A stretch of 64,000 bases of DNA from NCBI GenBank assembly GCA_007844125.1, contig CM017563.1, positions 26,938,694 through 27,002,693 on the forward strand, in the 5' to 3' direction. The translations under genes were made by a program, and so were the position numbers. Within the stretch, counting starts at the first letter, position 1. Each line of letters begins with the position of its first letter. This DNA is from Sinonovacula constricta. Taxonomy: Eukaryota; Mollusca; Bivalvia; Cardiida; Solecurtidae. Below are positions 10,493 through 22,540 of this stretch, one piece after another. The notes beneath the pieces were generated by a model, which saw only the letters and a list, made by a program, of their open reading frames with translations, was not told where the DNA came from and made no database searches.

Positions 10493-13400
10493 GTAGGCCT
10501 GACGTAAACGTCTTATCGTGTGCACGGGGGTTCCTCATGATAACACAATAATGGGAAATTATTACCTTATTTATATTGCAGTCTAAACTGTCCACTTCTT
10601 GGAAAGAATTAGAACCAATATAGTAGTTACATGGAACATTGTTAATACTATTGCCATATACTTACGTCATGAACCCATCGCATTTACCACTCCCCACGGA
10701 CGCGAGCCCACTACTGTGTGTTGGTGTCAGTGTGTGCTTGTGTGCATTCCTGTAAGGGGTCTTTATAGTTGTGTTCAACACCAAATACTCCAAACATAAC
10801 ACGACCCGTTTTGGTGAAATATTTATGACATTCTAAAATAAAAGATCAAGTGTTAAAGCTGAACAGTGCTCAGTGAGATGTGAATGTTCTTTCAATACAA
10901 TGAAGGGGAGGAAGGTATTCCTTCAATGCAAAGGTAAAAAGATGTGCTTTGTTTCAAATAAAACGTCTCTTATAGTCCATGGGAGAGATTTTTATACGCT
11001 TGTACATTCCATCTTTGATGATGTCGATGCGAGTTTTAATATCGGAAATGTATAACATTTAATAAACGGAAGAAGGCAAAATGGCTTATACGATTTTAGG
11101 TTCTTGGTTTTATTGTATTGTTAGTAAAAAGCGAATGACATTTTCCCGTAACAGATGTTTTCAATAACAACACACGTTTGATAGTTACAGTATAAGCCAG
11201 CCATTGACGATTTCTTAAATAATGTTGAATTAAAGGCATCGACATGTGTCAAGACGGTATATTTAATATTCAGAGCAGTTTTGCTCATCTTGAACTTTAA
11301 AATTTTAAAAATAAAAAGTATTATTTTAATGGGGATTCGAACCTGCAAAATATTATTTTAAGGAGGAACTAACCAATGGACCAAACTGTAGGTTGTCTTT
11401 TTGTATATTTTAAAAATAAGAGTTTGTGTTACGTAACCGTGCTTTTAGGCAGGTAAGTGTTTGTATACAACGGTCAAATGATAGGTTTTTTTCTTTTTTT
11501 ATAAAGATCTGCTGGATCTGTATGTTATTTTCTGTCCATTTGACAAGAAATAGCATTGTGGTCACGCTGCCGAATTATAAATTCTACTATCGAAATTACA
11601 AACCCGTAACTAGTTTCTTTTTCTTTGTAAATTTTAATACTCTTTAAGTGTGTACCTCTTTAAAAAGAGGGCGCCTGTGACCAAGCGGTTAAAGTCAAAG
11701 ACATCAGTCATCTTCCTACGTCCGTCTGTCTGTGCGTCCATCTTTCCATTAGCTATTTCTTGTGCGGAAATTTAGTTCTTAAGTGCTCACATTTGAATTT
11801 ATTCATTTTTGCATATGTAATTGATATTGATAAGATGTTGCGCATGAATGCGAGCCAGCTCGAATTGAATGGTTCACTGATTGTGCAGAAAAGTTTTCCT
11901 TTATTAATTCTATGTATAATTGATAGTGATAAGTAGATGTGCATGAATTCGAGATAACTCAGATTACATTGTTCGTCCCGGAGAGAGCTGCGTGTGCGTG
12001 CGAGTGTATTTAAACGCAATGTATAATATTCAAGAAGCATTAAACCATAAATGAATGCTAAACAGGCATCAATCATCACCTACATGAAAGGTTTTGACCA
12101 AAGAAATCAATGCTTCAAATATAAACATCTTACAGCCAAGATCCACAACTTTTTAGCATCTTTGAGGGGTCGAAAACCGAATATGCTATACGTACTAGGG
12201 GTTCCTGGGAAATAGCTCCCCGTTAAAAAATGTTTCTAAAATGGCGAAGATGCTTTCTGAAGTGCATCTCGACAAAAAGTTAATAGTTTAATGGTTTTAT
12301 TAAACAGACTTCGAAAGTCTGAGAATTCAAAGACATAACTTTGTTGTTGAAAACTGATATGAATTCTTAAAAAAATTAAATATGCCGAAATAGGCAAACA
12401 CATACTTCTTATAGTTGGAACATATTATGCAGCTAGATTACATTGTAGCTCCATTTTCCCATTGATCGCCCTTTGTATATATTGGGAATAATAATAATAA
12501 TTTCAGTAAATGGTGTGGCAAACAAAAACAATAAAGATTTGCCGCAAATGCTTTCTTAGCTGTTGGACCCGACAACATACAACCATCAGTAATTATTGTT
12601 GAACAAACAAAATATAACTAAGCCTTTTCAACTTTAGATCTTTTCTCTAAACTATACATTGAAGTTTCTTCACATCAACCAAGTAAAGCGTTTGTTATAA
12701 CTTGGACCAAAATATAACATATTGTGCAAACATCGTCAAACTACTGCTTTGTTCAGTTCACTGTTCATTTAGAAAAAATCCTTACTACAATTGCCAAAGC
12801 CTAGTAGAGATGTGTTTAAATGTTTAAACAACAAACAAAAAAGCACAAATTGTTAAGTACTTTTTCTGCACAAGGTGCTTCTTACAGCTGCAAATCACTA
12901 AAGTTAGCAATATATCTTTCCTTTTCTACTTTTTGCAACTTGATACATACTGATATAACCCTGTGTGATTGCTAAAAACGAAGTACGGACAACATCCTCC
13001 CGTATTTTTTTCCAATGCGGATAAATTTTCCACATTCTGTAATAATGTTTATATTGCTCACAAAGTTAAGTCTCGCAAATACACTGATAATGATGTCGGA
13101 CTTTTGTGATAAAATTCCAGCTTCAAGATTTATTTAACTGTAATTGTATGACGGGAGTAATGGGATACATTGGTTAAATGGAAATTGTCTCGCTTGGGAG
13201 TTAATATCCGAGGTATTCCAAACAGTAGTTAGGTCCTTTTAGTTGGAATTCTTTGACTTAATCGCCTGTTCTTTTGTAGAGATTGCAATTACAAACAGTG
13301 ACATTTCTTACTTTTGCATAAATATAAGCTTAAATACATTAAATACTTATAGAGGTTTGTTATTAAAAAAAAAATGAAAATGGAGGTGTTTGTTGATGAT

Positions 13401-14462
13401 GGTTAACCTGAGTGTCACAACAAAGGCTGAAAAATCAACATGCACTCCAAAGAACACAAGCATAAAACCCGAGTTAAACAAATGTAAGGACCTTTTTGCA
13501 TCGACTGTTTTTTTAGGGGAGACTATTCATGAATGTCTCTCATTTTGTTTATTTTTGTTGTTATTTTTTGGTTTTGTCCGCCCATGCTAAAATTAAGGAA
13601 AGCAATTTTGACCGAGAGATATTTTGTCCTACAAATGCTAGAACAATTACCGCTGTTTGTGTTTTTAATTTGCTTGGATATATAATTTAAAATTGCATTT
13701 TTGCTCTAATCCTCGCCAGAATCAATCTCAAAGCTGTGTCCTCAAAATATATTCACTCAAAAATATCATTATTGTAAAACAACAAAATTCTTTTTTTTTG
13801 CATCTTTTAACCATTTGTTTTGGTCTGAAAAAGTTAACTTGAAGTACACGGTAAATCTACAGTGTACGTTGATTGGGATGCAAGGTGACAAACAATAGAA
13901 ATATCTCGGTTAATCACGTTTGCACCACCGCCGAGGAGTGCCGATTAACCTCGTAAGTGGGGACAGAGAACATATCAGCGAATGTTATATACACTGCAGA
14001 TGTTGTGCAGGAGCTAGAACCAATGCCCTTTCGCATCGTGACTCACCCGCGGTAAATTAGAGCAGTCTTACACTGCAGCGTAAGATAAAAAGAGTAGCAG
14101 AAATAATACCTTTATTTGTGAACAAAGGGCACTTAATACAAGGTGAATGCCACAATCTTATTAGTCATTGTGTCGTCTGAAAGAACGAAACTCTTGTCAT
14201 GTATACCGGCATACGGTCGCTCGACGACTGGTTGGACCACCAGACCGAAGTGGCACAATAACAATATGCCATATTCAATCTGGTACATCTGATTTGACAT
14301 AATTAAGCGGGGCACTTTATTATAAGATGAATTTTTGTCATTTGTTGGTATTGTAAAGTAATATAAATCCTCCGATTTGGGACATATATGGCGACGTAGT
14401 AACCCATTGCATGACAAATTGTACAAGCATGTCACACGGCAAGCTGACATACAATAATTATT
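10493..14462 (+). other. Receptor intron, non-repetitive part
   Basis: About 4 kb of AT-rich intron between the tail exon and the 51-bp array. I see no exon with family similarity. A possible SINE head lies near 11668-11700 (a tRNA A-box-like ccaagcggttaaag). Short open frames in this stretch have neither homologous motifs nor splice support. Confidence 0.5.
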
Positions 14463-16745
14463 CAGTAGTTTAGAACAAGTGTGAGTGTGAGGCTATGATG
14501 ACGGTTATCAATGATTCTGATTGACATACAAATATCACCCAGTACCAAACAACACGTGTCAGTGTGCAGTTATCATGACGATTATGAATTATTCTGGTTG
14601 ACAAAAAAAATCATCCAGTAGTTTAGAGCAAGTGTCAATAATTCTGACTGACATACAGTAATCATCCAGTAGTTTAGAGCAAGTGTCAATAATTCTGACT
14701 GACATACAATAATAATCCAGTAGTTTAGAGCAAGTGTCAATAATTCTGACTGACATACAATAATCATCCAATAGTTTAGAACAAGTGTCAATAAATCTGA
14801 CTGACATACAATAATCATCCAGTAGTTTAGAGCAAGTGTCAATAATTCGGATTAACATACAATAAACATCCAGTAGTTTAGAGCAAGTGTCAATAAATCT
14901 GACTGACATACAATAATCATTCAGTAGTTTAGAGCAAGTGTCAATAATTCTGACTGACATACAAAAATCATCCAGTAGTTTAGAGCAAGTGTCAATAATT
15001 CGGATTAACATACAATAAACATCCAGTAGTTTAGAGCAAGTGTCAATAATTCTGACTGACATACAATAATCATCCAGTAGTTTAGAGCAAGTGTCAATAA
15101 TACTGACTGACATACAATAAACATCCAGTAGTTTAGAGCAAGTGTCAATAATTCTGACTGACATACAATAATCATTCAGTAGTTTAGAGCAAGTGTCAAT
15201 AACTCTGACTGACATACAATAATCATCCAGTAGTTTAGAGCAAGTGTCAATAATTCTGACTGACATACAATAATCATCCAGTAGTTAAGAGCAAGTGTCA
15301 ATAATTCTGACTGACATACAATAAACATCCAGTAGTTTAGAGCAAGTGTCAATAATTCTGACTGACATACAATAATCATCCAGTAGTTTAGAGCAAGTGT
15401 CAATAATTCTGACTGACATACAATAAACATCCAGTAGTTTAGAGCAAGTGTCAATAAATCTGACTGACATACAATAATCATCCAGTAGTTTAGAGCAAGT
15501 GTCAATAATTCTGACTGACATACAATAATCATCCAGTAGTTTAGAGCAAGTGTCAATAATTCTGACTGACATACAATAATCATTCAGTAGTTTAGAGCAA
15601 GTGTCAATAATTCTGACTGACATACAAAAATCATCCAGTAGTTTAGAGCAAGTGTCAATAATTCGGATTAACATACAATAAACATCCAGTAGTTTAGAGC
15701 AAGTGTCAATAATTCTGACTGACATACAATAATCATCCAGTAGTTTAGAGCAAGTGTCAATAATACTGACTGACATACAATAAACATCCAGTAGTTTAGA
15801 GCAAGTGTCAATAATTCTGACTGACATACAATAATCATTCAGTAGTTTAGAGCAAGTGTCAATAATTATGACTGACATACAATAATCATCCAGTAGTTTA
15901 GAGCAAGTGTCAATAATTCTGACTGACATACAATAATCATTCAGTAGTTTAGAGCAAGTGTCAATAACTCTGACTGACATACAATAATCATCCAGTAGTT
16001 TAGAGCAAGTGTCAATAATTCTGACTGACATACAATAATCATCCAGTAGTTTAGAGCAAGTGTCAATAATTCTGACTGACATACAATAAACATCCAGTAG
16101 TTTAGAGCAAGTGTCAATAATTCTGACTGACATACAATAATCATCCAGTAGTTTAGAGCAAGTGTCAATAATTCTGACTGACATACAATAAACATCCAGT
16201 AGTTTAGAGCAAGTGTCAATAAATCTGACTGACATACAATAATCATCCAGTAGTTTAGAGCAAGTGTCAATAATTCTGACTGACATACAATAATCATCCA
16301 GTAGTTTAGAGCAAGTGTCAATAATTCTGACTGACATACAATAAACATCCAGTAGTTTAGAGCAAGTGTCAATAAATCTGACTGACATACAATAATCATC
16401 CAGTAGTTTAGAGCAAGTGTCAATAATTCGGATTAACATACAATAAACATCCAGTAGTTTAGAGCAAGTGTCAATAATTCTGAATGACATACAATAATCA
16501 TTCAGTAGTTTAGAGCAAGTGTCAATAATTCGGATTAACATACAATAGTCATCCAGTAGTTTAGAGCAAGTGTAAGTGGAGGTTATCATGACGGTTATTA
16601 AGGAGTCTGTTAGACATAGCATAAACTTCATGTTGTTAAAAGCATGTGTCAATTGGAGGTTAGGATGACAGATATCAATGATTTGTTTAATATACAATAA
16701 TCATCCAGTAGTTTAGAACAAGTGTCAGTATGAGGTTGTGATGAC
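14463..16745. repeat. 51-bp satellite array (about 40 copies) flanked by 77-bp ancestral units
   Basis: The core unit runs cagtagtttagagcaagtgt, caataattctgactgacata, caataatcatc (51 bp), and starts recur at 14667, 14718 and onward. At both edges (14463-14616 and 16554-16745) the unit is about 77 bp because 26 bp (gagtgtgaggctatgatgac plus ggttat) lies between 'caagtgt' and 'caat'. The 51-bp form is therefore most simply an internal-deletion derivative that was then amplified. Fifty-one is 17 x 3, so reading frames persist through the array on the - strand (470 codons at 15285-16697) as a 17-residue repeat. This is not evidence of a gene. Confidence 0.96.
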
Positions 16746-16949
16746 GGTATGATACTGGCATTTATTTATAATATTTGTTTACGTTTAAAATTCAAAATTG
16801 CGTAACAATACTGATTACAATACATATAAATAAATTAAATTGTTTTAAGGATTAACAATATAGATATTTTGGGTACATATGTTCGCATCTTCTGTTATAG
16901 TGGTTGTAGTGCATTAAATATTTTAATATTAAGATCTCGTTATTTTCAG

Positions 16950-17004
16950 AGTTTCGATGCTATTAAAACAACCGTGATGGTCACTCAGCCAGCCGCAGAT
17001 TACG
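16950..17004 (+). CDS. Adhesion GPCR, second cytoplasmic-tail exon
   Basis: This is a 55-bp exon between acceptor TTTTCAG (ends 16949) and a strong donor GTAAGT (17005). Entered in phase 0 it gives SFDAIKTTVMVTQPAADY plus one base of the next codon. It is stop-free in the required frame and joins the terminal exon at 19423 in frame. It has no domain match of its own. The call rests on splice sites, phase continuity and position, and is less secure than the TM exon. Confidence 0.65.
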
Positions 17005-18808
17005 GTAAGTAGATTGACATCACGCAACCACTACTTGTGGATCTATTGTATTGTATCGTATTGCATTACATTTCATTATCCGCATACTTTTTGATCGGAC
17101 AAATACCTCAGAAATGCACGATGTTTTGTCGGTCTATGTGGGGCAGATAACTTTTCGCCTGAAATCGTTATTGAAGCCAGTTATATTAGGATTTAAGTTA
17201 CAGCAAATGTAAGGCTGCACCTTCAATTCAAAAGTATCAAAAGTTAAAATTGCTTCAAAACTGGGCGTTGAGGGTTCGAATCGCGGTATGGGCGCGCATG
17301 ACATTTGTCTGCATCAGTCTACCAGATAAAGAATAAAGCATATGTAGTTTTTCCATTTTTATTTTGTGAATGATTTTTATTGAATGATATGTGCTAAGTT
17401 TGATTAATATTTATCACCTGTTATATTCTAAGTTCAAAAAATTCAGAACAATGTGGCGGAAATATTTTATCTTTTGCAGCATCAGCATCAACTAAAAACC
17501 TTACAAAGCATATCATTTTATTGGCAACTTTAAGTCGTTTGGCTATCAAGAGCTGAGTAATTTTTTAAATAAAGCGCAGTCAGAAGAACAAATGCGAAAA
17601 TTAGCCTAAAACGTGTTGAGTTTGCAAGCAATAAATGTTATATTTGAGATAGTTTAAGTCAAACCAATCAAGTAACATATTTTGTTGGTTTGTCTTATGC
17701 TAAAATTTGTTCCAAAACTATATCCAATAGCAAAACACTTCTCCTAAAGAGTCTATAGCATAATAATTGGAACGTTCTTATTTCTTAAAAGGAGACCCCT
17801 TAAATATCAATGTTATACGAAAAAACATCTATTAGTTCAAAACTGGTTGGAGAATTTTCCTAAAATTCGACATACACGTCAACATTAAAGTATACAACAC
17901 AAAAGATGGGTAAAAGGTGGTATTTGACAGTTTCCCTATATCATATTCCTGTAACAATATCGAACCACTGCTTTGGGGTATTAGGGCATAATTTCTGAAT
18001 AAACTCATACTTTTGTATAAGTAACGACGGGTTTGAACACCGACTGTATTGTTTTCAGCACAAATCGCTATAAAACACTTTAAAGGTTCAGTCATTCGCA
18101 ATCTATCGACAATCACCATAGTGACCTCTGCTTAAAATAGACAACGCAGTCAGAACGAATTACCCGGAGGACAATATAACGTAATCTCAAAAAGGAGTTG
18201 TCAAGTGGTTTTCTTAGTTTAAAAGTAGCTATTCCTGCAGCGTGGCTCACATAGGAAATATCTGCAATGAAGAATATGGATTTATGGTTTAATGCTCAAA
18301 CTGATCTAGGGCATAAATAATCAGCATTTTGCAGGATCGTTTTAGGTAACAATGACTTATTTGGTTATTTGAGAAAAATATTTTGGTGTAAACTATCGGA
18401 TTCCACCTTTAATTTTCAAAATCTGTATATTGTCTATTACATTTGATTTACAGTAACCATTTAAAGGCCAATTTGATTTCTATGGATAATTTTATGGATG
18501 AAAATAGTAGCAGAGGCAATATTCGTTGCTACTAACATAACTCCTGACCATAAAGCGTAAGTTTACATCATTCAATCGTTAAAACCGTGTTCCTGTCTAT
18601 TGTTTACAATATTCCTAATGGAATCAAAGCGCCTATTTTCCCCGCGGCTCAATGACGTGTCAAAATGTCACGTGATTTTCACTTTACAAATAAACAAAAT
18701 GACTGAAACTAGTAACAATTCGGGTAAGGTTTATACTGACAATTCACACACAATCGTCACCGGACGTTCCAAGTACGCTTTGCAAAAATCACGCGGATTC
18801 TAAAACTG
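17005..18808 (+). other. Last receptor intron, 5' part
   Basis: AT-rich intron sequence. A tRNA B-box-like segment (gagggttcgaatcgcggt) at about 17268-17288 suggests a SINE head fragment. Nothing else is supported. Confidence 0.45.
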
Positions 18809-19026
18809 GTATTAAAAGGCTACGCAGCCTTAAAATGAGAAAATGAGAAAAATACAACAACAAAAAACAAAAACAACAAAAACAACAACAACAACACACA
18901 CACACACAAACAAACAAACAACACAAAAAACAACAACAACACAACACAACCTCAACAACAACAACAACAAAAAACAAACTTTTGCACATTTTTTTTTCAT
19001 TTTAAGTCTGCGTAGCCTTTTAATAC
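18809..19026. mobile_element. MITE-like element with ~33-bp terminal inverted repeats and an AAC-rich core
   Basis: The left end (from 18809) reads GTATTAAAAGGCTACGCAGC, then CTTAAAATGA. The right end (18993-19026) is its reverse complement apart from about two differences. The core (18850-18975) is almost entirely CAA/AAC and ACAC simple repeat. There is no coding capacity. The size (about 218 bp) and terminal inverted repeats fit a non-autonomous DNA transposon; the flanking target duplication is not clear. Confidence 0.75.
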
Positions 19027-19109
19027 TTAATTTCATTTTATTTTAATTAAACAGATTATATACTGTTGTCACCGTTTTTTAAATATGGTGAATATCTGGT
19101 TTGGCCTTT

Positions 19110-19360
19110 AACATGAAACCACGCCCAGTGAAATTATCCTGATATCGTGCCAATAAGTTTTATCGTGTTTATGTAACCCTGTGACATGGAACCACGCCCA
19201 TTTACATTGTGCTAACATTTGTCCCATTTCCATCCCCTCGAGCACTAGAACTGTCGCTATTCTTTGTAAATAAGATAACGTAAGGAAGTCAAAGTACTTC
19301 AATACCATTATCAAAGAAAGAGGTTGTTATCGTTCGGCATGGGTTTCAACTCCAGATCTT
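19110..19360 (-). mobile_element. Degenerate SINE related to the one at 45.6-45.9 kb
   Basis: The segment near 19114-19165 (aaccacgcccagtgaaatta, then tcctgat) aligns with the SINE body at 45728-45765 (taccacacccagtcacatta, then tcctgac) in the same orientation. The tRNA-like head would fall near 19340-19360, where B-box-like ttcaactcc occurs. It lies just before the receptor's terminal exon. Confidence 0.45.
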
Positions 19361-19422
19361 CACTGTCTACTCTCTGCCAGGATATGCGTTATTTGGAGCA
19401 CACGTGTTTGTGTTTCAGCCAG

Positions 19423-19526
19423 ACGGAGTGCCTGGAAGTAAGGCTGATGATAAAGGATTTGCGGAGCATCGGATGGTTTACACAGGAAGTTCAACCCCAG
19501 CAGTTCATGACTTGAGCGACACTTAA
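19423..19526 (+). CDS. Adhesion GPCR, terminal coding exon
   Basis: Two bases complete the split codon from the exon ending 17004 (giving Asp). Then 33 codons and TAA follow, with peptide start GVPGSKADDKGFAEHRMVYT and end AVHDLSDT. The acceptor used is CCAG (AG at 19421-19422). A competing AG four bases upstream (19417-19418) would shift the frame to a stop after about seven codons. The peptide is hydrophilic and Ser/Thr/Asp-rich, consistent with a cytoplasmic C-tail. No PDZ-type hydrophobic C-terminus is visible. A polyadenylation hexamer follows about 110 bp after the stop. Confidence 0.65.
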
Positions 19527-19636
19527 ATTCTAAAAGTAGTGGATAAATATGATTGGCTTCACAAGACAACAATTCATGTTAGCAATATTTAAAGGTCTTT
19601 TTGTATCCTCATTTTTCTTGTGTTTGTTTAATTATA

Positions 19637-19642
19637 AATAAA
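19637..19642 (+). promoter_or_regulatory. Polyadenylation signal of the receptor gene
   Basis: AATAAA lies about 110 bp downstream of the TAA at 19524-19526, in an otherwise non-coding AT-rich stretch. The position is consistent with a short 3' UTR. Confidence 0.55.
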
Positions 19643-19659
19643 ATATAAAACCGCATGTT

Positions 19660-22540
19660 TTCAGCTTTCGAAAACATTAATTCGTCCTCAAACAAGCCAA
19701 CCGTTTTTTTTTTCCAAAGATTTTGAAAAAGTGTACAGCCGTTTTTCAAATCCAACTTTAGTACTTACTGGCACTGTATGTAGTAACTTAAATACGTTTC
19801 AGAATATATTTAAGTTTTGTACGTTCTGTTTTATTAATCTCACATGGCCAGGTTGGTGTCCGACAGTTACAACACTGTAGCAGCAGCATTTATCCCCCCT
19901 CTGTAGCAACCACATAGATACATGTAATACTACCAATATCCAGTTGTCAAAGAAAATTTTCGAAGCAATAACTATCATAATGTTTTTAATTTAGTATTTT
20001 TGTTAGTTAAATATTACAAATGTTAAGCAAAAGAAACGATTAAAAACCCCAATGTTGAAATATTTAAAAAGTATATAATATCAATACAGAATTGATCAGT
20101 ACAATGCAAATGAAAATATGACCAAAAACAAAAAACAAGTAATGAATACAGGAAACTATTAACTATTAATAAATAATATAACGACATAAAATTATATAAC
20201 AATCTTTTTTCCGAGTACACCGATATTGGTCTTGATTTAAATATACATTAACACAATTGTTAAAAAATATAAACTTTATTTGTTATATGTTGCATATTTT
20301 TAACATGTAGGTACATAAGGTTGAAATCTCCAGAACAACAATGTTCTAAAGGCAGAGCCCAAAATTATCTAAGTCAGATAAAAGACCCAATATTTAATCT
20401 TCTATCTCTTAATTTTCATCTACAAAAACTACTTCACCCTATAGTTTAGAATATACAGTTTCCCACAGTTTTTTTCATCTTCGTAATTTATAAACTGTCG
20501 ATATTGTTTCTTTTTTTTTCAAGAATAGTTATTGTTTTATCTTTCGGTTTGTTGTATTTTGCTCTCTTGTCATATCATTAGCAATGTGATGAAAAGACAA
20601 AGTTGCCAAAAGGATGGTAAAAATAATTGGTCTGTTAACTTGTTAATTTAGCAACAATTGGTATTCTCATAATTTCTGAAACAATATTGTAACGTGTAGG
20701 GTTTGGGGTTATTAAGTAAACATGCTCAATGCAAATATGTGTGTGACGAATACTTATCGAGTAATAATGTCCAACCTCTTTTTTAACATGTAAAGAAACA
20801 TACTACAGTCAACCTCATTTTTATAAACTAAACAACCTTTATCTTAAAGTAATCATCTACAGAATGATGAAACAACTGTAAAAAGAGGCGAAGTTTCGGT
20901 CTAAATTGTCACATACATATCACTATAACTACATATGAAGATTGTATATATTCTTTTCTGTTCATGTTTCTGTTAACCTTTCACGCATTTATGTCTTAAT
21001 CTACATATTTTGTAGTTAAATGTCGAAAGAAAAGAAATAAAAGTTTAAAAAATGCTTCCGGAAAGGACCGGCGAGATTCTATTTGTTGACGTCTTACGTA
21101 TGTAAGAAATTTGAAGCATGGCACGCAACCGCATAACATAGGCCCAGTAAAGCGCAGTGCGGCATTGCATATACAAATACGGATTAACAGAGAAATATAT
21201 AATATTTTCAAGCATTTAAAACGTTTTAAAACGGGTGGATATGGTGGACAAGTTCAGCTTGATCAACTGCCCCATTTTGTCATACTGTCACTCTTTCTGG
21301 TACAGTTTATATTTATGGAACTGTATAGCACTAGTAACCATCAACAACATTTCATGGTAAACCACACGAAAAAAGATATTATAATTACTCGTATATAATG
21401 TTCTCAATACAATTTACCCCATCATTAATTTTAAATAAGTTGAGCTTATTAAATGCATATGTTTAAATTAATTGTCAAATTAAAAGCCAAACAAAACTGG
21501 CATACATTAGATGGATACTCTCACATAAGAACATCTTTACACATAAATATGTCTTCACTTGTTTATAGAACAACATCGCGTTATCTGTAGGACCTTACCA
21601 GGAATAGTTACGCGGCATCAATATTGAATACGGGTGCGTATCCTCAAACATAAATGTTAGAAACGTTATGCATCCTTTATCTTCTTTGTTAGAGCATATA
21701 GTCTATCATACCATCTTAAATATAACATTCAACACATTTTAAGGTGAAAATAATGTTTCATTTGACAAGTACTAATTAATATTTCTGAGACTTTATAATC
21801 TCTACCAACTTCCCTATTAACATGGACCCCTGCAGATGTGCTTAACACGTGAACGCAGTAAAATACGAGTCCAGATCTGCCGACATTAGGATGGAAATCG
21901 TTGCAAATACAGGGATTATTTTAAAAACGGTTGTCATGCTGAACAGCCTTTGCAATAACTCCATTTGCAATAAAATATATTTCGGATATAGTATTATTTC
22001 TTTGAATAAGATTTTTAACAGTAATTCTTTGACAAAAGTAAAGACATGATAAATTATAGCGAAAAATTTCGCACGAAAAGCAACTGATAAGTCGAACAGT
22101 TTGTACAATAAAACATCATTACAGGGCGTAAGAAGAAGTTTATAAGAAGTTTATTAGTTTAGATAGTTAATTGATAAATTCAAAACAAGTATGATAAATT
22201 GAAGGATGTAAACTGTAGTTTTAACCTAAAGACGAGTTGTGGCGAAAATTGGTTGATATTGATTTTTGTTTAGAAGCGACCGTAATGGTTGAAAATGGTT
22301 CAATTATTTATAAAAAGCACTTCTAACCAACTTTCAAATGATTTTTCGAAACTCCAATTTTCATTCACTTTTGTTGCAAATACGGGGATATCAAAAACAG
22401 TTGATATGTTAACCGGTGCATCAGTGCGAAGGTTTTCTGAATAATTAGGTCCAGTATTAAATATTTTAGGAAAAACTTATGCTCACACTAAATATTATAT
22501 TTTAAGATACCTTCTCATTTAAAGTAAAGTGGATACAGGT
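19660..22540. other. AT-rich intergenic DNA, no gene seen
   Basis: Unique-looking AT-rich sequence. The short open frames (20023-22108) overlap each other, lack recognisable motifs and look random. Confidence 0.5.

Noticed and set aside
14589..16697. 225- and 470-codon frames with 17-residue repeats
   Set aside because: Direct consequence of a 51-bp (17 x 3) unit without stops; there is no gene structure around them.
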